64,000 bases of DNA from Bacillota bacterium (GTDB lineage Bacteria > Bacillota > Clostridia > Peptostreptococcales > Anaerovoracaceae), in contig JAETTD010000002.1 in assembly GCA_021769295.1 (NCBI GenBank), positions 186,001 to 250,000 of the forward strand, in the 5' to 3' direction. Under the pieces are notes generated by a model that was given only the letters and a program-made list of their open reading frames with translations, did no database searches and was not told the origin of the DNA. Below, one piece after another: positions 18,812 through 26,985 of this stretch (the first letter of the stretch is position 1; each line of letters starts with the position of its first letter). Both the position numbers and the translations under genes were made by a program.

Positions 18812-18985
18812 CTATCCTCCGGAAACCATGCTGTCAAAATCAAGGGAGGATGTTATAGTTCCCGTTCCTTTTTCCATTATTTCTTCTGCGGAGCTTTTGA
18901 GCGAATCTTCATCTCCAAGTACCAACGTATTGACAATTATCACTCCAAGTAAAATCGTGCCGATTATAATTATGAGATTTTTCAT
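18812..18985 (-). CDS. 57-residue pilin-like membrane protein
   Basis: Starts MKNLIIIIGTILLGVI, helix 4-22, then polar EDSLKSSAEEIMEKG and a Ser/Gly-rich end. Strong AGGGGAG before ATG 18985. Its last codons (GGA GGA) supply the ribosome site of the next small gene. Likely the major subunit or a structural membrane peptide of the Tad-like machine; this is inferred from position and size. Confidence 0.7.
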   Translation of the reverse strand: MKNLIIIIGTILLGVIIVNTLVLGDEDSLKSSAEEIMEKGTGTITSSLDFDSMVSGG

Positions 18986-18999
18986 TTTTCTCCCCTTTC

Positions 19000-19632
19000 C
19001 TAAATAAATACATTATTCAAAATATTTATTGCATCCATAAACACCACTACTACCGCAAAGTTTATAAGCAGCGCAAACACGGATACAGCAGCCAGAGAAG
19101 TAACTATCACACTGTTTCTCTGCGTTCGTTTAACGGCATAGGTCATGCGGCTTTCCGTCATCGTGTTTTGAAAAATTTCCATTTGCATAGTCAGTTCAGC
19201 AGGATTGAGTTTATCCAGCTTTGAAAGTATCGTCCCGAAATGCCTTGCCGCTTTTGTTCCTATAACGGCAGCGGGAATCTTAAAGGCCTCCTCATCTCTT
19301 CCGTTCCTATACAAAGTCAGAATTTCACTGTACATGGGCTTTAGCAGATTGCTGTTTTCCATTAGATTTTCATATATATAATCTGCTGACAGAGGCGTCT
19401 CTTGCCTTACCAAAGCCAAATTTTTCAATATGACGCTGCTGCTGAACAGCTCTCTGTCATGATAAGTCTTGTTTTTTCTTATCAGCCTTTCACCCGCTTT
19501 TTTACTTATTTTATTTAAAGCCTCTGATATGGCTTCCATAGGAAAGAAATTGTGCAGCTGTTCTCCGTAAATCTTGTATGCACCAAATATGTAAAAGCTC
19601 ATAAATATCATGTAAACAAACTTTTCATCCAT
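19000..19632 (-). CDS. TadC-like inner membrane platform protein
   Basis: About 210 residues from ATG 19632 (GAGGTGACGG before it). Hydrophobic N-terminal helix (5-20), a long helical cytoplasmic domain, then two closely spaced C-terminal helices (about 170-205) after MTYAVKRTQRNS. This matches the GspF/T2SSF fold in reduced form, as for TadC. Overlap/spacing with the adjacent TadB-like gene (11 nt gap) indicates cotranslation. Expected to transmit ATPase motion to the filament. Confidence 0.7.
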   Translation of the reverse strand: MDEKFVYMIFMSFYIFGAYKIYGEQLHNFFPMEAISEALNKISKKAGERLIRKNKTYHDRELFSSSVILKNLALVRQETPLSADYIYENLMENSNLLKPMYSEILTLYRNGRDEEAFKIPAAVIGTKAARHFGTILSKLDKLNPAELTMQMEIFQNTMTESRMTYAVKRTQRNSVIVTSLAAVSVFALLINFAVVVVFMDAINILNNVFI

Positions 19633-19642
19633 TCCGTCACCT

Positions 19643-20602
19643 CTATAAATCAAGCTTGTTTCTTGTAAGAAACCGTTTTGCCACTATACCTGCGGCGTAC
19701 GTAAACACTGACGTTATAAACCACCCCAGCCCTGCCGCAGTATTAAACTGATATGTAATAAACTTTTCTGCCGTAAGTCCGAAATATCTGATGCCGCCTA
19801 TGACAGTGAGCAGATAGCATATCGGAGCGAGATATTTTAAAATCAAGCCTGCCTCATTGTTTTCCCGGTTTGCGCGTTCTTCAACTTCTTCTGCCTTAGC
19901 CACCGTTTTAAGTAAATCCTCCATAGCAGAATGAACCTTTATGCCTGATGACAGCGCAAAATACATATTGTCCGCCAGCACCGAAGCCCACGACGTGCCT
20001 ATTGAAAATTTAAAATCATTGAGCAAAGCCTTGATTTCTCTGCTACCCGAGGCCCGGTTCAAGCCCTTTGACAAATTAAAAAGAAGCCTCCTGCAATTAG
20101 GTGCTTCCTCTATATTTGCGGCCGTTATTTCCACAGCCTGCTGCATATTGAAATAATTGATTTTGTAGTTGTCTATGAGCTCCGTCAGGAGTATTTTGCC
20201 CTCCCTTGAGCTGCTTATCCTAAGGGTTTGCAGCCTGCCAAGCATCAATAATGAAGGCAACGCCGCAGTAAACACGCACATACCTATTACAGGCAATCCC
20301 GAAGCCCTTCCCTTTACAGCCATAAAAAGAATTAAGGGCGGAATCAGGGAAACAATCCAGAACGCAGCCACCGCTCTTGGGTGTCCGATGTTAAATGTAA
20401 TCTGCAAAAGCCGCCGGATACTTTCGTTAAGCCCTGCTTCACCCTCGCCATATTCGCTTTGGTCAATATCTTCCCCTTTAAAGCCGTTTAACGACAGTTT
20501 TATTCTCTGCCCCGCAGCGTTACACGCAAACCTTATATCGGACATGTACAACACTACAATCCCAAGGAGCAGCAGGCTTATAAGAATAATCTCAACTGCC
20601 AT
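19643..20602 (-). CDS. TadB-like inner membrane platform protein
   Basis: About 319 residues from ATG 20602 (GGGAG 9 nt upstream), overlapping the ATPase gene by 11 nt. Hydrophobic helix at 4-22, two more near 85-125, then a cytoplasmic helical domain with GIKVHSAMEDLLKTVAKAEEVEERAN, and two final helices (250-310). Topology and order directly after a CpaF-type ATPase identify it as TadB/GspF-like; identity is low. Confidence 0.72.
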   Translation of the reverse strand: MAVEIILISLLLLGIVVLYMSDIRFACNAAGQRIKLSLNGFKGEDIDQSEYGEGEAGLNESIRRLLQITFNIGHPRAVAAFWIVSLIPPLILFMAVKGRASGLPVIGMCVFTAALPSLLMLGRLQTLRISSSREGKILLTELIDNYKINYFNMQQAVEITAANIEEAPNCRRLLFNLSKGLNRASGSREIKALLNDFKFSIGTSWASVLADNMYFALSSGIKVHSAMEDLLKTVAKAEEVEERANRENNEAGLILKYLAPICYLLTVIGGIRYFGLTAEKFITYQFNTAAGLGWFITSVFTYAAGIVAKRFLTRNKLDL

Positions 20603-21989
20603 TTCTTTCATCTCCCGATTTTATATAATACCTTGGATAAATAACGGTATTTTCCATTATAGGATTTCTCTTTGCCAAAAGTTTAAGCATATTATCCATA
20701 TTTTTGAATTCTTCAGGCTGCATTTTACCCATTTCTCTTTTATCCTTTCCTATATCATGTTTCCAACGCCACTTTTTTTCTTCTTCGTCAAATTTACAAA
20801 TGCAATGTATTGAAACCATGTCTTTTCCCGCATCGTATCGATACTCGCTGATGCTCTTCAATCTCTTTTTTGCTCTGTTTTCAGGAACTTGATAAAATTC
20901 AAACACATAATTGAAATTTCTGAAAATCTGAGCAATGATACTCTTAAAGTCTCCCCCGTATTTGGCTGTTACAGCTGCGGCCATCTTATATGGTATATCC
21001 TCCGAGTTGCCCGCATGTATTGTCGCCTTGCTTCTCATTGTGCCTGCCGATGTTATGTCTATCGCCAGTCTGAATGCGTCGGCATCCCTCATTTCCTCCA
21101 ACAAAACATAATCATTATCACCTCTGAGCAAAGATTTTGAAACGATTTCCAGTTCCTTGCCGTCAGCTATAATCTGCATAATCGGCGCCTCCGGCATAAG
21201 CACATGCCACGGGGTTTCAGGATCTGTTGCAATGGCCATTCCTTCAAGGGTTACATCCTCATATCTCTGCCAGCTCTGCATAAATGCCGTTTTACCGGCT
21301 CTCACCTGCCCGCTGAACAAAACGTTAAACCCAAGTTTTACCATGGTTTTAAAAAGCTCTACGGAATCCGGCGGGATAGTCTGCATCTCCGCCAGCTTTT
21401 CAAAAGTAAGCTCTTTGAGCACATATTTTCTGAAAACCATAACGTCCTGTCCCGGCTTGGTCTTGTCTCCCGAATAAATGGTAATCCTTATTCCGTTGCG
21501 AAGATATACTTCGTGAAAGCCCTTTTCTATCCTCTCTTTGGGTGTTGCAAGCAAAAGAGCTCTTTTAAGTTGCTCTCTTCTTTGCCGGTAAATTCTTTGA
21601 GGCTGGAGCCGGGCTTTGCCGTCTATAAGGCAATAAAGTCTGTCACCTATAAGTTTTGCCGAGGATGAGTTTTTATATTCTTCCGTTTCGTCATAGACCC
21701 AGGGAGAAAGACCGGCTAACCCGTAAAGTTCCGCAAATATACCCTCCGATAAGCTTTTATACCAGGGAGGACATAAAACATCGCCCATAGCAGGCGTATT
21801 CTTCAATATTCTGTCTATCTTGTCTTTATAGAAATTCATCTCCTCCTCATATCCCATGATAGCTCTTTTTTCTCTCTCAAGCCTGTTCTGCTTTTCCCAT
21901 TCTTCTGCCCCTCTCCATTCCCTTTCAAATATATCCTCAATATTCTTACACAAACTGAAAAAGCCGTTAAAACTCTCGTATTGATTCAT
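20592..21989 (-). CDS. CpaF/TadA (VirB11-like) secretion ATPase
   Basis: About 465 residues, cytoplasmic. ATG 21989 has AGGAGG 5 nt upstream. Walker A is GQVRAGKT (about 240-247), Walker B region YVLLEEMRDADAF with the catalytic Glu pair, and conserved Arg/His in TIHAGNSED as in VirB11-type ATPases. The N-terminal third is divergent. Energises assembly of a Tad-type filament together with the two platform proteins downstream. Only one ATPase is present, so if filaments retract this must serve both directions. Confidence 0.85.
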   Translation of the reverse strand: MNQYESFNGFFSLCKNIEDIFEREWRGAEEWEKQNRLEREKRAIMGYEEEMNFYKDKIDRILKNTPAMGDVLCPPWYKSLSEGIFAELYGLAGLSPWVYDETEEYKNSSSAKLIGDRLYCLIDGKARLQPQRIYRQRREQLKRALLLATPKERIEKGFHEVYLRNGIRITIYSGDKTKPGQDVMVFRKYVLKELTFEKLAEMQTIPPDSVELFKTMVKLGFNVLFSGQVRAGKTAFMQSWQRYEDVTLEGMAIATDPETPWHVLMPEAPIMQIIADGKELEIVSKSLLRGDNDYVLLEEMRDADAFRLAIDITSAGTMRSKATIHAGNSEDIPYKMAAAVTAKYGGDFKSIIAQIFRNFNYVFEFYQVPENRAKKRLKSISEYRYDAGKDMVSIHCICKFDEEEKKWRWKHDIGKDKREMGKMQPEEFKNMDNMLKLLAKRNPIMENTVIYPRYYIKSGDERNGS

Positions 21990-21998
21990 CCACACCTC

Positions 21999-22598
21999 CT
22001 ATTGTCTGCTGAGCAGTGTAAAGCGATTGCCCTCTTCTGCAAGCCTTGCAAGTTCAACAAGCTCCCCTGTTTCCGCTATTATCTCAATGTAATTCACGGT
22101 TGAAGATGAGTCGTATCTTTCTTTATCCGAAGATATGACTTCCTGATTGCTGCCGTCTCTTATATGGGCGACCACAGCTTCAATAATCTTTACCTGGCCG
22201 TTATACAGGGTGATTTCATCGCCACGCCTCAAAGTTTGCGGAAAGGATAACAGCCATTCGGCGGGTAGCGACATCAGTTCTTTTCCTGTCTCTCCTCCAA
22301 TGATAAACTTTGATTGAGCAAAATATTCTTTCCTTAATTCCGTTCCCGCAGCAACATATTGAGAAGTTTCGCACCCTACCAGTTTATCCTTGTCCTTCGG
22401 TTTTAAAGCATCAGCTGACGGAGACTCTAACTTTTTAACCTTGAAGTTTTCTTCCGTTATTATTGTGTTCTCCGGCAAATCGTCTTTAAGAACAAGCACC
22501 GACTGATATGCGATATTTTCTCTGCCCCAAAATTCCCAGATACCTATGGTAATCATCGTAGCGGTAATTATGGCAAAGCCTATTATTCTCCTGTTCAA
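21999..22598 (-). CDS. SAF-domain protein, CpaB/RcpC-like
   Basis: About 199 residues from TTG 22598 (AAAGGAGG 5 nt upstream; an earlier in-frame TTG would place that site inside the gene). One N-terminal membrane helix (about 4-22), then a SAF domain (about 33-90) with VLKDDLPENTIITEENFK and YVAAGTELRKEYF, and a C-terminal beta region. In Tad systems CpaB modulates pilus stability; here without a secretin, as expected in a monoderm. Ends 9 nt before the ATPase start. Confidence 0.75.
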   Translation of the reverse strand: MNRRIIGFAIITATMITIGIWEFWGRENIAYQSVLVLKDDLPENTIITEENFKVKKLESPSADALKPKDKDKLVGCETSQYVAAGTELRKEYFAQSKFIIGGETGKELMSLPAEWLLSFPQTLRRGDEITLYNGQVKIIEAVVAHIRDGSNQEVISSDKERYDSSSTVNYIEIIAETGELVELARLAEEGNRFTLLSRQ

Positions 22599-22623
22599 AT
22601 TTCGCCTCCTTTTCAATATTTTA

Positions 22624-22650
22624 TGTAATATTTTTACAGTAATATATTAC
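22624..22650. promoter_or_regulatory. Tandem palindromes upstream of CpaB-like gene
   Basis: Perfect 12-bp palindrome GTAATATATTAC (22639-22650) beside a second near-palindrome GTAATATTTTTAC (22625-22637). Placed 30-50 bp before the CpaB-like start, where a regulator would block or aid transcription of the filament genes. No good -35 can be assigned. Confidence 0.45.
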
Positions 22651-22729
22651 CACCTCATGACATTGCTTTCAGTACACTTTCAATTTTTCTCTGAGAATTT
22701 TTTCGACAAAATTCGACCCTCAAGCCCTA

Positions 22730-23134
22730 TCAATATATGCCCAGGTTTACCGCCACGTTGTAAATATAGACCTGCTGCCACTTTTTCCATGTATTGGGGT
22801 GAAAATCGTCACCGAATTCTCTGCCGTAAAACAGCTTGTTCTGCATTCCTTCTCTGTATTTTTCAGGTATGGTAAAAAGCGCTGACTCTATGCTTTCTAT
22901 TCTCATTGCGAGATTTGCTATCTCTCCGGCTTTCTTTCCTGTAAAATCGCTGTAATAATTTGAGGGTGATGTCTTTTCGCAAAAGCTTTGCCCCGGTAAA
23001 TAACTATCATTCTGCAATTTTGAGTTCAGCAATTCCTTAAGCCTCGGCAGGTCCTTTGCAGCCCAAAGAGCCTGCCTGTATACTGCTTCGGGCAGCAGAA
23101 ACTCCTTCATCCTTCTTTGTTGGTATTCTTTCAT
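22730..23134 (-). CDS. Phage-type transcriptional regulator-like protein (ArpU/RinA-like)
   Basis: 134 residues with AGGAGAG 5 nt before ATG. Helical throughout; the C-terminal half (IESALFTIPEKYREGM, then GREFGDDFHPNTWKKWQQVYIYNVAVNLGI) resembles the sigma-like DNA-binding end of phage late-gene activators of the ArpU/RinA group. No other phage gene is near. First gene before the Tad-like set and in the same orientation, with tandem palindromes in the gap, so it may control the locus. Family assignment is by pattern only. Confidence 0.5.
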   Translation of the reverse strand: MKEYQQRRMKEFLLPEAVYRQALWAAKDLPRLKELLNSKLQNDSYLPGQSFCEKTSPSNYYSDFTGKKAGEIANLAMRIESIESALFTIPEKYREGMQNKLFYGREFGDDFHPNTWKKWQQVYIYNVAVNLGIY

Positions 23135-23284
23135 AATTGCTCTCCTTAGTTTTAATTTTGTCTCTGTACTTTGGGTGTATCACATGGTTATGACAAAGTT
23201 CAACATGATTTTTACACACCGTGGCAAATCGAATATTAAAATGTAAAAATTTGGTATTGTATTGCGTGGCGCCGCATCGCTGGT

Positions 23285-23443
23285 GCTACAACGTTTTGCT
23301 GATTTTGCGCAATTATGTTCTGGTTTTCTAAATTTGTGGTGCCGGCGCTACAACGTTTCTGCGATTTCACGCAATTATGTTCTGGTTTGACGAATGCATG
23401 TTGCCGCAGCTACAACGTTTTGCCGATTTCGTGCAATTATGTT
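23285..23443 (-). repeat. 62-bp-period array, family B (3 units)
   Basis: Cores at 23285-23319, 23347-23381 and 23409-23443, each starting GCTACAACG and ending CAATTATGTT, exactly 62 bp apart. The reverse complement matches the array at 57.0 kb (core AACATTATTGCGTGAA ... TTGTAGC). Not coding: 62 is not a multiple of 3. Confidence 0.85.
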
Positions 23444-23461
23444 ATGGTTTTTCGGATGCTG

Positions 23462-23582
23462 GTTAACAGGGATGAGACATCGTAAAGCATGTTACAGCTA
23501 TATTACGAGACTATCAGAGGTGCGGTGCGAGACTTCCGGAAGTGTGGCAAGACATGAAGGTGCGAAGGGCCTCAACTACAAC
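23462..23582. other. Intergenic spacer without recognised feature
   Basis: Between the family B array and the GTTGGC module. No open frame with a ribosome site and no terminator are evident. Confidence 0.5.
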
Positions 23583-23673
23583 GTTGGCTTTTTGAGCTTC
23601 TCCCTCTGAAGTTGGCTTACAAAAAAACTTAAAACCGTAGTCCAATTTTTTGTCTCCTCGAAAAAAAGCCAAC
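23583..23673. repeat. GTTGGC nested inverted repeat module (copy 1)
   Basis: Outer arms GTTGGCTTTTT (23583-23593) and AAAAAAAGCCAAC (23661-23673); inner arms TTGGCTTAC (23612-23620) and GTAGTCCAA. A homologous 90-bp module is at 57415-57504. Confidence 0.75.
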
Positions 23674-23781
23674 TCAATTCCGTCGCAGAATTAAGTGAGT
23701 AACTATTATGTAAATCCATGTTGGCATATTTTCATTTTTTAAGGATTATGGCAACATAATTTACTATAACTGTAAATTCTC

Positions 23782-23982
23782 TTTCGGGTTTCGCTCCAAA
23801 TTTTTCCATATGTTGTCGTCACAGCTGAAACCCGAAAATCTGCCAACAGTTTTGGTGAAAAAACGTTGGCAGATTTTGCCAATTCCTAAAAAGCGACAAC
23901 ATTGACATTTTTCAACACAGGAATCCCATGCGTCACATTGAATTTTGTTGTCAGCTTCCGGGTTATTCGAAAATCTGCCAAC
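23782..23982. repeat. Paired 36-bp palindromic cores spaced 82 bp (copy 1)
   Basis: Cores 23865-23900 and 23947-23982, each beginning GTTG and ending CAAC, separated by 46 bp. The same two cores with the same 46-bp gap occur at 57551-57668. Immediately upstream, AAATCTGCCAAC (23837-23848) pairs with GTTGGCAGATTT, and TTTCGGGTTTC with GAAACCCGAAA. Confidence 0.8.
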
Positions 23983-24035
23983 GTTTGGCATAGAGTCCAA
24001 TTTTCGCCTGCCCCAACATTTCATATAAATCCACG

Positions 24036-24073
24036 AAAAAGCGGCCATATCCCCGTTTGGGGGATATGGCCGC
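24036..24073 (-). terminator. Terminator of udk
   Basis: 14-bp perfect stem GCGGCCATATCCCC with GGGGATATGGCCGC, 5-nt loop, followed on minus by TTTTT. Confidence 0.93.
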
Positions 24074-24085
24074 TTGCGCTGTTCA

Positions 24086-24700
24086 TTATTTCAGCAGGGC
24101 ATGAATTCTTTCGTTGAGCATTTCGAGGGCTACCACGTTGTATCCTCCCTCCGGAACTATTATGTCCGCATATTTTTTGCTGGGTTCAACGAACTGTTCA
24201 TGCATGGGCTTAACCGTGGTCAGGTACTGGCTTACCACAGAATCGAGGGTTCTGCCACGTTCACGGACGTCACGCAAAATTCTTCTGATTATCCTCACGT
24301 CTGCGTCCGTGTCTATGAAAACCTTTATATCGCACAGGTCGATGAGTTCCTTGTTTTCAAATATCAGTATTCCCTCTACTACTATGACCTTGGCGGGTTT
24401 TACGGTCACCGTCTTATCTACACGATTATGTATGGTAAAATCGTAAACAGGTCTTTTTATCGGCTTCCATTGTTTAAGCTTTCTTATGTGACTTATCATC
24501 AAATCGGTGTCAAAAGCGTTGGGGTGGTCGTAATTGAGTTTTTTTCTTTCTTCAAAAGTCATATCGTCATGACGCTTATAATAAAAGTCATGGCTTAGTA
24601 TGGTTATTTCGTCGTTAAACTCTTTTTTGATTTTTCGTATCATGGTGCTCTTGCCTGAACCGGTTCCTCCGGCAATTCCTATTACGATTACCTTGTCCAC
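24086..24700 (-). CDS. udk: Uridine kinase
   Basis: Phosphorylates uridine and cytidine to their monophosphates for pyrimidine salvage. 204 residues, usual length. P-loop GIAGGTGSGKST (8-19), SHDFYYKRHDD with the substrate-binding Asp/Tyr, DHPNAFDTDL, VVEGILIFEN (Walker B-like) and the lid Arg segment RIIRRILRDVRERGR. ATG follows the stop of the beta-CASP gene by 2 nt, so they form an operon closed by the terminator downstream. Confidence 0.96.
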   Translation of the reverse strand: MDKVIVIGIAGGTGSGKSTMIRKIKKEFNDEITILSHDFYYKRHDDMTFEERKKLNYDHPNAFDTDLMISHIRKLKQWKPIKRPVYDFTIHNRVDKTVTVKPAKVIVVEGILIFENKELIDLCDIKVFIDTDADVRIIRRILRDVRERGRTLDSVVSQYLTTVKPMHEQFVEPSKKYADIIVPEGGYNVVALEMLNERIHALLK

Positions 24701-24702
24701 TG

Positions 24703-26385
24703 CTACTTCTCCTTCTGCTCGCTTAGAGGTCTTGTATCTCTGTCTTCTGCCGTAATGGAAGAGCCCAGATTGACCGAAGCTTTTTCGAGTTCCAAAATAA
24801 TGTTGTTAATCTGCTGCAATTTTTCAGGTGAAATCTTATTTTCTATGATACCCTCCGTGCCTGTAAGAATACTGTTGATTTCAAGCTTGATATCCCGTAT
24901 TTTTTCTTTCAGCTCGGCTATATCTTCCTCATCCATGGCATCTAAGATTACCTCTTCTTTGCTTAAAAGCGTACCGGTTTCAAGTTCAAACTCCGAATTT
25001 TCTGTTATAACCACCGGCTCATATCCGAATTGGGCTTTTATTATTTCCGCAAAGTCCTTCTTTGAATCCAGTTCACCGTGTACGAGGAATATCTGCTTAG
25101 GCTTAACCTGAAAACCTCCCAGCCAGTCCAGCAGTCCTTTTTGGTCGGCATGACCCGAGAAGCCTTCGAGATTATGTATCTGGGCTCCGACCATTATGGT
25201 TTCACCGAAAAGCTTTACCTCTTTGGCACCTTCCACAAGCTGTCTGCCCAAAGTGCCCTCTGCCTGATATCCAACGAAGATTATGCTGTTGCGGCTGTCC
25301 CACAGATTGTGTTTCAAGTGATGGCGTATTCTTCCCGCCTCGCACATTCCGCTGGCCGAAATTATTATCTTAGGCGACTTGTCGTTGTTGAGCATCTGCG
25401 AATCGGCAGTGTTTCTCGTAAATTTTAAATTTTTAAAATCCAGCGGATTGTCACCGCTCAATATATACGACTTTGTCTCCTCATCAAAAACCTGAGCGTT
25501 CTTTTTGAATACTTCGGTGGCAGTGGTTGCCATAGGACTGTCGATATAAACGTTGACATTTTCCAATTGTTTCTGGTACTCTGAGTGCTGCTCGTAGAAC
25601 ATATTGAACTGATATATGAGTTCCTGAGTTCTGCCTACGGCAAAGGACGGTATAATTACGCTTCCGCCCCTCTTTATGGTATCAAGAGTAATCTTTATAA
25701 GCTCGTCTATACTTGTGGAATTTGCCGGATGAAGGCGGTTTCCGTAGGTGGTTTCCATGATGACGTAATCGGCCTTCTTTATCTTTGTAGGATCACGAAG
25801 AATAGGTCTGTCAGTCACTCCCAAATCTCCGGAAAATACTATCTTGGATGTGGTTTCACCCTCGGTTACCCAAAGTTCCGTAACAGCCGAACCTAAAATA
25901 TGTCCCGCATCGTTGAACACTATCTTCATATCCGGATTGATTTCAAGAAGCTGGTCGTAAAGAACGGGTTTTACCAGTTTAAGGGCGTTTTCCGAATCTT
26001 TTATGGTGTAAAGAGGCTCCACAGGAGGTTTGCCTGTTCTCGCATTTTTTTTGCTCTGCCATTCGGCATCCTTTTCGTGTATGTATGCGCTGTCTTTGAG
26101 CATTACATCAAGCAAATCGGCCGTAGCGTCCGTACAGTAGATATTGCCTTTAAAGCCCCTCTTTACCAAAAGCGGCAGTCGTCCGCAGTGGTCTATGTGA
26201 GCATGGCTCAAAATTACGCATTCGACATTTTCGGGCTCAAAGGGAAATGGCTCGCTGTTCATAGCCTCCATTGCCTTTCCGCCCTGAAACTGTCCGCAGT
26301 CCAGTAAAATCTGATGTTTGTCCGTAGTAATCAGGTGACATGAACCTGTAACTCCCATTGAAGCTCCGCAAAATTTAATCTTCAT
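24703..26385 (-). CDS. MBL-fold beta-CASP RNA metallo-hydrolase
   Basis: 560 residues. Metallo-beta-lactamase motifs: Asp in LLDCGQFQGG, HAHIDHCGRLP, DAGHILGS, SGDLG. Beta-CASP motifs: TTYGN, the conserved Arg/Glu helix AVGRTQEL, SASGM, and C-terminal RMMBL motif GFSGHADQ. Belongs to the YsiA/CPSF73-like group (COG1236), zinc-dependent endo/exonucleases acting on RNA. C-terminal extension of about 100 acidic helical residues (455-560) is beyond the core and could mediate oligomerisation. Cotranscribed with udk. Confidence 0.9.
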   Translation of the reverse strand: MKIKFCGASMGVTGSCHLITTDKHQILLDCGQFQGGKAMEAMNSEPFPFEPENVECVILSHAHIDHCGRLPLLVKRGFKGNIYCTDATADLLDVMLKDSAYIHEKDAEWQSKKNARTGKPPVEPLYTIKDSENALKLVKPVLYDQLLEINPDMKIVFNDAGHILGSAVTELWVTEGETTSKIVFSGDLGVTDRPILRDPTKIKKADYVIMETTYGNRLHPANSTSIDELIKITLDTIKRGGSVIIPSFAVGRTQELIYQFNMFYEQHSEYQKQLENVNVYIDSPMATTATEVFKKNAQVFDEETKSYILSGDNPLDFKNLKFTRNTADSQMLNNDKSPKIIISASGMCEAGRIRHHLKHNLWDSRNSIIFVGYQAEGTLGRQLVEGAKEVKLFGETIMVGAQIHNLEGFSGHADQKGLLDWLGGFQVKPKQIFLVHGELDSKKDFAEIIKAQFGYEPVVITENSEFELETGTLLSKEEVILDAMDEEDIAELKEKIRDIKLEINSILTGTEGIIENKISPEKLQQINNIILELEKASVNLGSSITAEDRDTRPLSEQKEK

Positions 26386-26409
26386 ATTTTACCTACTTTC
26401 CTATAATAT

Positions 26410-26961
26410 TTATCTGTAATTCCACAATTCTCTGTCCGCAGTTGAAACGGCAGTTGCTCCCGCTTCGATTGCCGCATCCACGTCTTCTTTAAATTCCACA
26501 AGGCCTCCTGCCAATATGTCCATGGAGACTCTCTGTGAAAATTCTTTTATTTTTTTGCTGACCACTCCCGGCATTATTTCAACCACATCCGGTTTTGCAA
26601 TTCTTATTGACTCGACAGCGGTATCCACCGAATGAGAATCTACGATGAAAAATCTCTGCACTGTTATAAGTCCCAAATCTTTCGCCGGTCTTATCATGTT
26701 GGTCTTGGTTGTGAGGATTCCGTCCACATTCATTTCCTTTAAGAATTCAAGTCCCGCCCTGTCTTTGCCGATACCCTCGGCAAAATCCATGTGTATAAAT
26801 ATCTTCTTTCCCGCTTCGTGACACTTGTTAACGTAAGTCTTCATGGTGAGTATATTGGAATACAACAAGAAGATTACATCGACTTTTGATTTCAGGGCAA
26901 GGGCAAAATCCTCCCTGGTTCTTACGGCAGCAGCAACTCTTCTGCTCCTAAATACAGACAT
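26410..26961 (-). CDS. glpP: Glycerol-responsive antiterminator
   Basis: 183 residues, TIM-barrel GlpP family: RVAAAVRTREDF at the start, IFIHMDFAEGIGKD, DGILTTKTNMIRPAKDLGL, QRFFIVDSHSV and VEIMPGVVSKKI, ending ILAGGLVEFKEDVDAAIEAGATAVST. With glycerol 3-phosphate it binds mRNA leaders and prevents termination. Placed after the two oxidoreductases it presumably controls, and a matching leader terminator lies before them (29863-29885). Confidence 0.93.
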   Translation of the reverse strand: MSVFRSRRVAAAVRTREDFALALKSKVDVIFLLYSNILTMKTYVNKCHEAGKKIFIHMDFAEGIGKDRAGLEFLKEMNVDGILTTKTNMIRPAKDLGLITVQRFFIVDSHSVDTAVESIRIAKPDVVEIMPGVVSKKIKEFSQRVSMDILAGGLVEFKEDVDAAIEAGATAVSTADRELWNYR

Positions 26962-26985
26962 TCTCCATCATCTCCCGTCTATTTT

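Noticed and set aside
23764-24048. 94-codon minus frame with CxCCxFL, similar to a frame at 57372-57614
   Set aside because: The similarity follows DNA repeats; substitutions fall mostly in codon positions 1 and 2, and there is no ribosome site.
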